Translations under genes and position numbers: made by a program
DNA from: Rivularia sp. MS3
GTDB lineage: Bacteria > Cyanobacteriota > Cyanobacteriia > Cyanobacteriales > Nostocaceae
NCBI GenBank assembly: GCA_019192545.1
Contig: JAHCMI010000059.1
Location: forward strand, 1 to 59,308
Direction of reading: 5' to 3'
DNA: 59,308 nt
The notes under the pieces: generated by a model
Told to the model about the DNA's origin: nothing
Database searches by the model: none
Seen by the model: the letters and a program-made list of their open reading frames with translations, nothing else
Part shown: positions 47,704 through 56,565 of the stretch, piece by piece
Layout of the letters: each line of letters opens with the position of its first letter
How positions within the stretch are numbered: position 1 is the first letter of the stretch

Positions 47704-50115
47704 CTAATAGGTATTAGATTTAGTTTCAACAATAATACAAAAGATGAATTCCCAATGTATTATTAGTTTCAATCCCTAATAGGGATTAGATTTAGTTTCA
47801 ACACTTCTCAGGAAATAAAAACTTCTGAAGCGCCAGGTTTCAATCCCTAATAGGGATTAGATTTAGTTTCAACTTTTTACTGTCTGTCATGGGTATACTG
47901 GTGTAAGTGTTTCAATCCCTAATAGGGATTAGATTTAGTTTCAACTCATACATTTGATGAAAATATATTTCAGTTTATTGTTTCAATCCCTAATAGGGAT
48001 TAGATTTAGTTTCAACCAGACATTTGAGAAAGCAGGATAGGTAGTTTAGCGTTTCAATCCCTAATAGGGATTAGATTTAGTTTCAACTATAGTGCATTGC
48101 CCCCCACAACCAAAAATGAGCGTGTTTGTTTCAATCCCTAATAGGGATTAGATTTAGTTTCAACGATTGCGGTTTGAACTACTCGCGCTACTTAAAGAGT
48201 TTCAATCCCTAATAGGGATTAGATTTAGTTTCAACAGATAGTAATTAGTTTATGTGAGTCTAGGTGGTAGTTTCAATCCCTAATAGGGATTAGATTTAGT
48301 TTCAACTAAGGAAGAATATCGACCTTTGATAGTTTGGTCGTGTTTCAATCCCTAATAGGGATTAGATTTAGTTTCAACCAAGGCTTTGGTACCTGTGTAG
48401 GGGGATAGACAAGTTTCAATCCCTAATAGGGATTAGATTTAGTTTCAACAAGAAATGGCAAGGGTTAACAGATGAACTGGCTGTGTTTCAATCCCTAATA
48501 GGGATTAGATTTAGTTTCAACAAAAGCAACGGTTGAGGAAGATACAAGACTTTGGAGTTTCAATCCCTAATAGGGATTAGATTTAGTTTCAACAGTTGTC
48601 AGAAGAAATTGATATGAGTGATTTCTTTTCAGTTTCAATCCCTAATAGGGATTAGATTTAGTTTCAACTCAACCCGAGCAGGTAAGGTAATACCCTCTAC
48701 GTCAAAAGGTTTCAATCCCTAATAGGGATTAGATTTAGTTTCAACAATAATTAATCAATCGTGATAAATATAGAGGATAAAGTTTCAATCCCTAATAGGG
48801 ATTAGATTTAGTTTCAACAATAAATGCCTGGAATTTAGCGATCGCCTTTTAAGTTTCAATCCCTAATAGGGATTAGATTTAGTTTCAACAATTATTAAAA
48901 TTAAATTTAAATTGAAATGTTTTTTGTTTCAATCCCTAATAGGGATTAGATTTAGTTTCAACTGTTGAAAATATATCAAATTATATTTCTCTTAAGTTTC
49001 AATCCCTAATAGGGATTAGATTTAGTTTCAACTATTCGATGAAATTGTTCTTCAGTTAAAAGAAAATGTTTCAATCCCTAATAGGGATTAGATTTAGTTT
49101 CAACTTGAATTAATAATAATTTCTTCATTGTATGTATTGTTTCAATCCCTAATAGGGATTAGATTTAGTTTCAACTGTCTGCATACTCTTTTAAAAATTC
49201 ATGTAAATTGTTTCAATCCCTAATAGGGATTAGATTTAGTTTCAACCTTACCTAGTGTCGATACACGTAATTTAGGCGTAGTTTCAATCCCTAATAGGGA
49301 TTAGATTTAGTTTCAACTATTAGTATTGCCGGTGCGATTGTGTGGTTCAAGTTTCAATCCCTAATAGGGATTAGATTTAGTTTCAACGCCGTCCCCTCTC
49401 GCCTCGGCCTTGCGAGACATACCAGTAGGTTTCAATCCCTAATAGGGATTAGATTTAGTTTCAACCACAAGACGGAGAAAGTAGCGCGGTACGTTTGTTG
49501 TTTCAATCCCTAATAGGGATTAGATTTAGTTTCAACCGCTAAAAAAACTAGTTATTTTCAGGTTTTGAATGAGTTTCAATCCCTAATAGGGATTAGATTT
49601 AGTTTCAACAATTCAAAAATTTTCCAATTCAGAAGTCTTTTGTGTGTTTCAATCCCTAATAGGGATTAGATTTAGTTTCAACAAATTTTTGGTGTCAGTA
49701 AAAATATTACGTGGCAGTAGTTTCAATCCCTAATAGGGATTAGATTTAGTTTCAACCTTTAGCAGAACTTTTAGACAAAGATCTTATTTCAGTGTTTCAA
49801 TCCCTAATAGGGATTAGATTTAGTTTCAACGTCAAATTAAAAATCATAATCCTGCCAAAAATCCTGTTTCAATCCCTAATAGGGATTAGATTTAGTTTCA
49901 ACATTATCAATCGTAGATATTGGTAAGTTACCTCGCGTTTCAATCCCTAATAGGGATTAGATTTAGTTTCAACAAGGAATTACATCAAGTTCTTGAGAAG
50001 CGTCAGGTTTCAATCCCTAATAGGGATTAGATTTAGTTTCAACCTGCTGGAATTTTTTATTTACTCGAAAGCGCAGTTGTTTCAATCCCTAATAGGGATT
50101 AGATTTAGTTTCAAC
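47704..50115 (-). CRISPR. CRISPR array, 33 intact 37-bp repeats plus one truncated repeat
   Basis: The repeat unit (first at 47766-47802, last at 50079-50115) begins gtttcaatccctaatagg on the plus strand and ends tttagtttcaac. All 33 copies look identical. Spacers are 33-41 nt, mostly 34-36. A further repeat at 47704-47730 keeps only its last 27 bases with one mismatch. On the minus strand the repeat ends in ATTGAAAC, the usual 5' handle of type I and III crRNAs, with an AATCCC/GGGATT hairpin. Together with the degenerate end at 47.7 kb, this places the leader at the 50.1-kb side. No cas genes are in the window. Confidence 0.97.
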
Positions 50116-50480
50116 TGCTCGCTGTAGAAGCCTTACTATATTTAGTTTTCAAGGTACAGAAGTGCAAACCTGTTAGTAAAGTACAATTTCAGCGACTAAG
50201 ATGTCAAGAGGCTGTAAAAAAAAATGGCTGAGATATAGTCATAGAAAGGCTTTCAGGGATAGTGCAAACCTCTGTTTGGGTGAAAACGGCTAAAACGCAG
50301 GCAGAGTATGGATTACAGCTTCAAAAAAAGCTCTCTTGTTTCAAACACCCTACTGCTTGCACCGTAGTTAGGTCAAAAACATCCTTTGATGACGGATTTT
50401 AATTGGGAACTCTGTGCTACATAGATCAATTTTCAAGGTAGTAATAAGACTTTTAGTGTAACGCACCATCTGACTGAGGG
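50116..50480. promoter_or_regulatory. Probable CRISPR leader and adjacent gene-free region
   Basis: This region flanks the leader-proximal end of the array. On the minus strand it reads accttgaaaa, then AT-rich sequence, then the first repeat. The motif tttcaaggta occurs at 50147 and 50431, and agtgcaaacct at 50161 and again 100 bp later at 50261, so part of the leader seems duplicated. No coding frame of note; the open frame at 50368-50577 is not credible. Confidence 0.6.
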
Positions 50481-50520
50481 GTTCGTAGTTGCGCTTTAGC
50501 GCTAAAGCGCAACTACGAAC
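50481..50520. repeat. Perfect 40-bp palindrome forming the 3' end of the phosphopantetheinyl transferase gene
   Basis: The two 20-bp arms beginning gttcgtagttgcgctttagc are exact inverted copies with no spacer. It is related to the imperfect palindrome at 5859-5915. The transferase's final Ser codon and TAG stop (50513-50515) are inside it. In RNA it would form a strong hairpin at the gene end. Confidence 0.93.
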
Positions 50521-51226
50521 AATAATCCCAATATTTAAACTGTAAACCTTTACCAGTACAAGCAACCGTTGCAGCACAATTAGAAAAAGGCTGTATTTCT
50601 AATAAACTCCATTTATCAGAATTGGGAATATTTAAATGTGCGGGTTGTTCTGGAGTTAAACAAATCTCGACTTTTTGTAAATCTTTTAATCCCGTTCCTG
50701 TTGCTTTTAAATAAGATTCTTTACAAGTCCAATAGCGGAAAAATAACTGTTGCTGTTGTTCTTGAGGAGCAGATTCTATAACTGCAAATTCACTCGGTGA
50801 AAAAAATCTTTGAGCAAGAGAAACTACATCGGTTTTTGAGTTTATGCATTCTAAATCAGCACCAATAGAATGATTTAAACTGACTGCATACAGCGCAAAG
50901 TTTTCCGAGTGAGATACATTAAATTTGAGATTAATTTGATTGCACTTTTTATCTAAAAACGGCTTTCCGCGAGGCTCGTAACCAAATTCTATTTTGGAAG
51001 CTTCTATATTTAAATAACGACCTAATATATTTCTGAGAATACCCCTTGCGGCAATAAAACGCTGCCGATGCATCTCAAAATGAAATCTTCTTGCTCTAAC
51101 TAACTCATCTTCCGAAAGTATTTGAGTCAAATCTTCCAACAACGGTTTGACATTGTCGAGATTTTCTCGCCAAATATGAACTTCGTTAGATAATAATTCT
51201 ATATTCTTCGGTGCTTTCAACCACAT
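50513..51226 (-). CDS. 4'-phosphopantetheinyl transferase (Sfp/HetI-like)
   Basis: A 237-residue Sfp-type transferase that loads the phosphopantetheine arm of CoA onto carrier proteins of polyketide, peptide or fatty acid synthases. Family motifs are RGKPFLDKK, NLKFNVSHSENFALYAV, the magnesium-binding IGADLEC and FRYWTCKESYLKATGTGL. Size matches Sfp and the heterocyst-associated HetI; which one cannot be decided, as no hetN or hetM-like genes are adjacent. The C-terminal Ser and the stop codon are contributed by a palindromic repeat, so the end of the protein has been reset by that insertion. Confidence 0.93.
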   Translation of the reverse strand: MWLKAPKNIELLSNEVHIWRENLDNVKPLLEDLTQILSEDELVRARRFHFEMHRQRFIAARGILRNILGRYLNIEASKIEFGYEPRGKPFLDKKCNQINLKFNVSHSENFALYAVSLNHSIGADLECINSKTDVVSLAQRFFSPSEFAVIESAPQEQQQQLFFRYWTCKESYLKATGTGLKDLQKVEICLTPEQPAHLNIPNSDKWSLLEIQPFSNCAATVACTGKGLQFKYWDYCS

Positions 51227-51229
51227 TTT

Positions 51230-51290
51230 TCAGTGAACAGTTATCAGTGAACAGTGAACAGTGAGCAGTGAACAGTGAGCAGTTAACAAA
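51230..51290. repeat. Heptamer repeat cagtgaa/cagtgag array
   Basis: About eight cagtgaa/cagtgag/cagttat 7-bp units lie directly upstream of the phosphopantetheinyl transferase ATG, followed by ctaactc units and a C-rich tract to 51353. It is the same family as at 32622, 34234 and 56261. Confidence 0.9.
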
Positions 51291-51353
51291 TCAATATTTA
51301 TTAACTCCTAACTCCTAACTTCCCCCTCTTCCCCCTCTCTCCCCATCTTCCCC

Positions 51354-52397
51354 TTACTTCTCAATCCATTCTAAGAACCGATTCCACGCCCACCAGGGGT
51401 CTTTGTCACCGTATTGTTGCTGACACTGCTTGCTACTTAAATAACCGACGTGTCCGCCGTGGGGAGTCAATATTAAGTCTATATTGGGATTTTGGGCGCA
51501 GGCTACTTGTAACTCTGGGATGATGGCTGGTGCAAAAAATGGGTCGTCTGCTGCGTAAATTATTAGAGTTGGTTTGTTAAGGTTTGGCAGAATATGCAAA
51601 GCACTACTTGCTTCATAGTAAGCTTCGACTGAGGGGAAACCTAATTTTTCTATGACTAATTCATTGTCAAAGCCCCATATACTATTTGCTCTTTCTATTG
51701 CTGCTGCATCTAAACTGCCTGGATGATTGTCATGAATTTTCCATGCTAGTTTTTTCAATGCTTTGGCAATTCTTTGTTCTAAAAACCTACCAACTGGATA
51801 ACTTGTTAAATATTTGAGGGAAGGATTGGAATTTAAGCTGGGACAAATCACCGCACCACCAGCAATATCGCTTTCTTTGATGCCAATTTCCGCATTTTTG
51901 GTGGAGTCTAGTGCTGCTTTAACTGCCCATAACGCTAACTGCCCTCCCAAGGAAAATCCTGTAAACCAAAATTTTGGGGGACATCCCATTGATAAAGCTT
52001 TTGCTGCAATGCGAACAAAATCCTCTCCTTCATACAAACCATCGCTGGTTAAAGTCGGCGATAATTCTGCTGTTTTACCGTGGGCGCGCCAGTCAAATAA
52101 TACTACTGCATAACCTTGAGCGTAAGCTTTACGTCCTAAAATTTCCAGAAACCATTCTTCTTCTAAATCGCCGATAATGCCGTAGGTTCCTATAATAGTG
52201 CCGCGAGGGTTTTCTGGAATAGCTACCAAGCCAAATATAGGAACTCCTTGCGCGCCGGTAAATATTTGTTCTTGATAATTAGGCTTGGGTAGGTTGAGAC
52301 TCTTTTGCCAATTCTTTTTTCCCCACAACGCTGCACCAATAGTCATTAGCACGCCGTTTCGTAAAAACAAAGGTGGATTGTAGGCTAAAACACGCAT
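51354..52397 (-). CDS. YheT-family alpha/beta hydrolase
   Basis: A 347-residue alpha/beta hydrolase. The N-terminus YNPPLFLRNGVLMTI resembles YheT-like proteins. RGTIIGTYGIIGDLEEEW occupies the oxyanion region, with the nucleophile in WFTGFSLGGQLALWAVK near residue 170. An acid is in YAADDPFFAP near residue 288 and a His in LTPHGGHVGYL near residue 320. A quasi-conserved DWRAHGKTAEL motif is present. The substrate is unknown, as for most of this family. It is transcribed divergently from rpaA across about 160 bases. Confidence 0.85.
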   Translation of the reverse strand: MRVLAYNPPLFLRNGVLMTIGAALWGKKNWQKSLNLPKPNYQEQIFTGAQGVPIFGLVAIPENPRGTIIGTYGIIGDLEEEWFLEILGRKAYAQGYAVVLFDWRAHGKTAELSPTLTSDGLYEGEDFVRIAAKALSMGCPPKFWFTGFSLGGQLALWAVKAALDSTKNAEIGIKESDIAGGAVICPSLNSNPSLKYLTSYPVGRFLEQRIAKALKKLAWKIHDNHPGSLDAAAIERANSIWGFDNELVIEKLGFPSVEAYYEASSALHILPNLNKPTLIIYAADDPFFAPAIIPELQVACAQNPNIDLILTPHGGHVGYLSSKQCQQQYGDKDPWWAWNRFLEWIEK

Positions 52398-52555
52398 TAT
52401 ATAAGATATTCTGTCTAGTTTGGAGTAAGTTTTCAGAATATTTTAATTTTAAGGTTTATGTTATATTTAAAATTTTTTTTATAATCATTAAAGCAATCTT
52501 TGTATTTTCCAAAGATTCTTAACTTACCTTAATACCCAGTAACAATTACTTTATA

Positions 52556-53311
52556 ATGCCGAGAATTCTTGTCATAGATGACGATCCAGCAATTTCCGAG
52601 TTGGTAGCCGTTAATTTAGAGATGGCTGGTTACGATGTTAGCCAAGCTGAAGACGGTATCAAAGGGCAGGCTTTAGCACTTCAGCTACAGCCCGACTTAA
52701 TTATGTTGGATTTGATGTTACCGAAGGTTGATGGATTTACTGTCTGTCAGCGCTTGCGGAGAGATGAGCGTACAGCCGACATCCCGGTTTTAATGTTAAC
52801 CGCTTTAAGTCAAACTCAAGATAAAGTCGAAGGTTTTAATGCTGGTGCGGATGATTACCTCACCAAGCCTTTTGAAGTCGAGGAAATGCTAGCGCGGGTG
52901 AGAGCTTTACTTAGACGTACCGATCGCATTCCTCAAGCTGCGAAACACAGCGAAATTTTGAATTATGGGCCATTAACTTTAGTTCCCGAGCGATTTGAGG
53001 CTATTTGGTTTGCTCAAACTGTGAAGTTAACTCATTTAGAATTTGAATTACTTCACTGTCTCCTGCAACGTCACGGGCAAACGGTTTCCCCCAGCGAAAT
53101 TCTCCGAGAAGTTTGGGGTTACGATCCAGATGATGATATTGAAACTATCCGGGTTCACGTTAGACATTTGAGAACCAAATTAGAACCAGATCCTCGCCAT
53201 CCTAGATATATCAAAACCGTATACGGTGCTGGATATTGTTTGGAATTACCAAGTACTCCCCCGTCTGAGACTGAATTATCGACAACAGAAGTCGGAACTA
53301 GTACAAGTTAA
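52556..53311 (+). CDS. rpaA: OmpR-type response regulator RpaA
   Basis: A 251-residue response regulator. The receiver domain has the acidic pocket [11 protein letters not shown], the phospho-Asp in [14 protein letters not shown] (about residue 53), the Thr/Ala switch [11 protein letters not shown], and Lys in [12 protein letters not shown]. The OmpR/PhoB winged helix at about residues 140-235 has [34 protein letters not shown] and [14 protein letters not shown]. The near-continuous similarity to cyanobacterial RpaA ([17 protein letters not shown]...[17 protein letters not shown]) makes it RpaA rather than RpaB, judged from memory. RpaA is the output regulator of the circadian clock, phosphorylated by SasA. 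The Ser/Thr-rich tail ([18 protein letters not shown]) is variable. Confidence 0.9.
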   Translation: MPRILVIDDDPAISELVAVNLEMAGYDVSQAEDGIKGQALALQLQPDLIMLDLMLPKVDGFTVCQRLRRDERTADIPVLMLTALSQTQDKVEGFNAGADDYLTKPFEVEEMLARVRALLRRTDRIPQAAKHSEILNYGPLTLVPERFEAIWFAQTVKLTHLEFELLHCLLQRHGQTVSPSEILREVWGYDPDDDIETIRVHVRHLRTKLEPDPRHPRYIKTVYGAGYCLELPSTPPSETELSTTEVGTSTS

Positions 53312-53479
53312 TTCCTAAGTTCTCAAACAAATTGACGATAATTTTCTCCCATGTCAATCCCTTTCGGTGAATACTTGGGGAATCTTTTCTATGGAATCTT
53401 GAATTTTAGATTTTGAATTTTAGATTTTACAAGACTAGCTAAGAGTAGTTAAATAAATAATTCTTGTTGTTCCCAATCG

Positions 53480-54313
53480 CTAATTAGCCATTATTTTTTT
53501 ATCTATAGGGAAAAATTCCAAACGATATTTATATAAAGCAACTGGTTGATTTACTGCTTTAAAATAATTTGGATCTTGAGATGAAAGATAAACTGCTGTA
53601 ACTTGATTCGCTTCTATTATGGGATTCAATGCAGATGCTTGAGACAATTGCTTATATGCCGTAGTTGATTCAACGGTATTAATGTACGGAACCGAACTAC
53701 CTTTAAATAGCTGTTCAAATACTTCTGCTGTAATAAATTTACCGTCGTCTGTATTTTCTATGGCGCGATTTTTGACGATGGATACTAACTGGCGATCGCA
53801 ATTAATTCTTTGCGTACATTCACTGCGTAAAAATGTAATTTGTCGATTAGGAGAATCGGGATCTACTTTAACTGCTTTAACTGCCTCCTCACCTAAAACT
53901 GCTCGGGCTAGATTCAATCCGTTGTAAGCTCTGTCGGCAATAACCTCACCCCCCTCCCCTCTCCTTGTAAAGGAGAGGGGTGTCCGATAGGACGGGGTGA
54001 GGTTTTTTACCTTTGATTGATTAACAAATCGAACTTTAAAACTAATTGGTTGGTTAAGATACTGACGATTACTTTCAAACCCCGGTGTCACAATATCTGG
54101 CGCTAGCGGAGCAAATAAATCTATTAAGGTACTTTTTACTTCCCATTCCCCCTTCATCCATTCGGGATAAATTAAGTCTCCAACCGCAGGTTTTACGGAA
54201 GTTAACTTTTGCCATTCGGGAAAGTTGTTTAATTTTTGATTCAATTCTCCAGCAGTGGCATCGCTACAGAAAACTGATAAAAAAATCATGCAAATAATTA
54301 TTAAGAGCTTCAT
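53480..54313 (-). CDS. DUF6816 family secreted protein with a repeat insertion
   Basis: A 277-residue protein. The N-terminal signal peptide (KLLIIICMIFLSVFCSDATA) precedes FPEWQKLTSVKPAVGDLIYPEWMKGEWEVKSTL and LAPDIVTPGFESNRQYLNQPISFKVRF, which I recognise as the DUF6816 pattern of cyanobacteria and plastids (from memory; function unknown). Residues encoded at 53942-54004 (NLTPSYRTPLSFTRRGEGG) are read from a palindromic dispersed repeat of 63 bp, that is 21 in-frame codons, inserted between KVK and IADRAYNG. I start at ATG 54313, not the upstream TTG at 54322. Confidence 0.78.
   Translation of the reverse strand: MKLLIIICMIFLSVFCSDATAGELNQKLNNFPEWQKLTSVKPAVGDLIYPEWMKGEWEVKSTLIDLFAPLAPDIVTPGFESNRQYLNQPISFKVRFVNQSKVKNLTPSYRTPLSFTRRGEGGEVIADRAYNGLNLARAVLGEEAVKAVKVDPDSPNRQITFLRSECTQRINCDRQLVSIVKNRAIENTDDGKFITAEVFEQLFKGSSVPYINTVESTTAYKQLSQASALNPIIEANQVTAVYLSSQDPNYFKAVNQPVALYKYRLEFFPIDKKIMAN
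53942..54004. repeat. 63-bp palindromic repeat in frame inside the DUF6816 gene
   Basis: The arms aacctcaccccc... and ...ggggtgaggtt surround a ctctccttgtaaaggagag core. It is a close relative of the repeat at 14562-14622. Its length of 63 bp keeps the frame and adds 21 residues to the protein. Confidence 0.88.
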
Positions 54314-54864
54314 AGTCAGCAATTTTTCCTATATTACAAAGTGTTAATTATTATGTGATTGAATGCTTATTTAATCACACGATATGTTGCAATTTATTCA
54401 TTAAAATTAACTTTTCTGTTAAAAATCTCAATATAAACATGGTTTTATATAGAGGTAATGAAATAGACAATAGCTATTAATAAAATGCGATAAATTTTTC
54501 ATTTCAAATAGCCGATACTAACAGGCTTTCGAGTATATTATAGAAACATAATAAGTATTTATTCCAGGAAACATAAATATATAATTTCTAATTGGTTAAT
54601 AAAAATACTTTTTGTACTGAATGCAGATAATACTAAAAAAAATTAATAAATAGGGTGATTTTACGTATGAAGCGTTAGGTTGATAGAACGGCAATCGCTT
54701 GAGGTGGCAGCCTTAAATGATTGGAAACTATTACCATGCTCTTGAGGCGGTATTTAAGGGCGATCGCTGATAGGTAAATAGTTACGAAAAATACCTGATA
54801 TCAGAAATTGCTGAGATAGAATTTCAGTCACAAATTAATCATTATTGAAAATAATTAAACCATT
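54314..54864. other. Divergent spacer upstream of the DUF4388-GTPase genes
   Basis: About 550 bases. AT-rich to 54650, then a more structured block at 54690-54770. In that block a cttgaggtgg / cttgaggcgg direct repeat (54698 and 54741) and a perfect ccttaaat / atttaagg inverted repeat (54711 and 54752) are followed by a HIP1 octamer at about 54760. No ORF was seen; it may be a promoter or 5' UTR structure. Confidence 0.55.
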
Positions 54865-55746
54865 ATGAGTCTTAGTAGTTCTTTTACAGATTTTTCCTTA
54901 GCTGAGTTGTTTCAACTTATCGAGCAAGGGCGTAAATCGGGTTGTTTGAGTGTATGTACTTTGCCAGATATTAATTCTCCAGAATCTAGAGCAAAATACT
55001 TTTATATTTGGTTTAGAAGCGGACGTATTATTGCTGCGGCGAATCGTTTAAGCGGTAGAGGTTTAGTTTCTAAAATCGCACAAAGAAGTTGGGCAGAGCC
55101 GCAGGTTATAGAAACCATTTATAGTAATGCATCTGCAACTACACCTTTAGGATTGCAGTTCAAAACACAAGATGTTTTAAGTGCCGAACAATTAAATTTA
55201 TTATTTGCCAGTCAGTTACAGCAAGTCAGACAATTATTTGAAATTCAGAAAGGTGTATTTAAACTTGATTGCAAAGCTGTTTTACCAATGTCTGAAATGA
55301 CAGGATTAAGCTTAAAAGCTACAGAAGTGACTTTAATGGCTTTGAGAGTATTGAAAAACTGGAAACTTCTTGAAGATGCGCTTCCGAATATAGAATCCGG
55401 GTTTAAAAATATTAGTAATAATCAACCACAACTTCGCTTGAATCCTTTTGAATGGAGATTATGGGAATTTGCTTCTGGGGATATTTCCATAAAAGATATT
55501 GCCATGCAATTAAATCAGCCAACCATCAAGATTCAGCAAACAGTTTTCCGATTAATGCTTGTAGGTTTAATAGAAGAAGTACCTCAGATAACATCAAATA
55601 CTCACGAGTACCATTATGATATGGATTTAACTTGGGTCAAAAAATACGGTTCGCGAGCAGCTAAAAAACATCAAGAATCGCAAACACCCAAAGTTAGTAG
55701 TTCGCTACTGCAAAATCTTGTAGGGTATTTAAGGAGTAAAGCTTAA
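54865..55746 (+). CDS. DUF4388 domain protein
   Basis: A 293-residue protein. The N-terminal SSSFTDFSLAELFQLIEQGRKSGCLSV and FYIWFRSGRIIAAANRLSGRGL are the DUF4388 (PATAN-like) pattern found in bacterial two-component and gliding proteins. The second half is helical, with a possible winged-helix-like region (GDISIKDIAMQLNQPTIKIQQTVFRLMLVGLIEEV, about residues 210-245). Its stop TAA shares one base with the ATG of the next gene (TAATG at 55744-55748), so it is translationally coupled to the GTPase. A role as scaffold or partner of the GTPase is inferred from this coupling. Confidence 0.85.
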   Translation: MSLSSSFTDFSLAELFQLIEQGRKSGCLSVCTLPDINSPESRAKYFYIWFRSGRIIAAANRLSGRGLVSKIAQRSWAEPQVIETIYSNASATTPLGLQFKTQDVLSAEQLNLLFASQLQQVRQLFEIQKGVFKLDCKAVLPMSEMTGLSLKATEVTLMALRVLKNWKLLEDALPNIESGFKNISNNQPQLRLNPFEWRLWEFASGDISIKDIAMQLNQPTIKIQQTVFRLMLVGLIEEVPQITSNTHEYHYDMDLTWVKKYGSRAAKKHQESQTPKVSSSLLQNLVGYLRSKA

Positions 55747-56291
55747 TGTCATCAGAAATTCTCCGTATTGTAGTTACAGGAGGTGTAGGAGCAGGAAAAA
55801 CAACATTTATTCAAACAATTAGCGAAATTGATGTCGTTGACACTGATAAAAGAGCAACTGATGAGTTAGCAGAATTAAAAGAAAAAACTACAGTTGCTCT
55901 GGATTTTGGCAAATTAACAATTACAGCTAATCAATCATTACACTTATACGGTACTCCCGGACAAAGTAGATTTGATTTTATGTGGGACATTTTAATTCAA
56001 AAAGCCCACGCTTTCATTCTTTTGATAGATGCACATCGTCCAAATCAGTTCCGTCACGCCCGTAAGCTTTTGAACTATATGAATCAATTTGTGTCTATTC
56101 CAAAATTGATTGGAATAACTCATACTGATTGTGCTGATGCATGGGAAATAGAGGATATAGCTTTAGCGTTAGGGTTTCAAGATGAGGCTGATTCAACTCC
56201 CATAATGGCTGTTAATGCTAACCAACGCGAATCGGTATTTCAAGCATTAATTACAATTGTTGAGCAGTTAGTAGTGAACAGTGAGCAGTGA
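55746..56291 (+). CDS. MglA-like small Ras-type GTPase
   Basis: A 181-residue small GTPase. The G1 P-loop is GGVGAGKTTF (residues 12-21). A switch-I-type Thr-rich segment (KEKTTVALDFGKL, about residues 46-58) follows. G3 is LYGTPGQSRFDFMW, G4 is ITHTDCADAWE (THTD in place of NKxD) and G5 is possibly VNANQ. The GTPGQ and TVALDFG features match bacterial MglA-group and related GTPases. It overlaps the DUF4388 gene by one base. The last nine residues (EQLVVNSEQ) and TGA are encoded by a heptamer repeat array, so the protein's tail has been rewritten by repeat DNA. Confidence 0.88.
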   Translation: MSSEILRIVVTGGVGAGKTTFIQTISEIDVVDTDKRATDELAELKEKTTVALDFGKLTITANQSLHLYGTPGQSRFDFMWDILIQKAHAFILLIDAHRPNQFRHARKLLNYMNQFVSIPKLIGITHTDCADAWEIEDIALALGFQDEADSTPIMAVNANQRESVFQALITIVEQLVVNSEQ

Positions 56292-56344
56292 GCAGTGAGC
56301 AGTGAACAGTGAATAGTTAGCAGTGAACAGTGAATAGTTAGCAG
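56261..56344. repeat. Heptamer array of 12 units overlapping the GTPase 3' end
   Basis: Twelve 7-bp units (tgagcag, ttagtag, tgaacag, tgaatag variants) run from inside the coding region to 56344. In-frame reading gives EQLVVNSEQ and TGA at 56289-56291. Confidence 0.92.
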
Positions 56345-56565
56345 CTTTCTTTATGAGTAGTAAGTAATAAATAGCGGGTTACTAGTTATTAATACTCAAT
56401 GTCTCATGCTCAAATTTAAATTTGTAAAACATAAAGTATAAATAATATCTTCTTATTCTTAAGTTAACCTATTTCGTTTTAAAATTTACCAAGTCTTGAG
56501 GCAAGCGTATAAATTACGCTTTAAAGTAATCAATCCCCAAGATAACGCTCAGGAGTCTGCAATCA

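Noticed and set aside
50160-50400. Possible transposase remnant next to the CRISPR array (peptide-like stretch QRLRCQEAVKKNG)
   Set aside because: Too short, frames broken, and no IS ends found; the sequence is better explained as leader and flank.
50368-50577. 69-codon minus-strand frame overlapping the phosphopantetheinyl transferase 3' end
   Set aside because: Out of frame with the clear transferase gene and composed partly of the palindrome.
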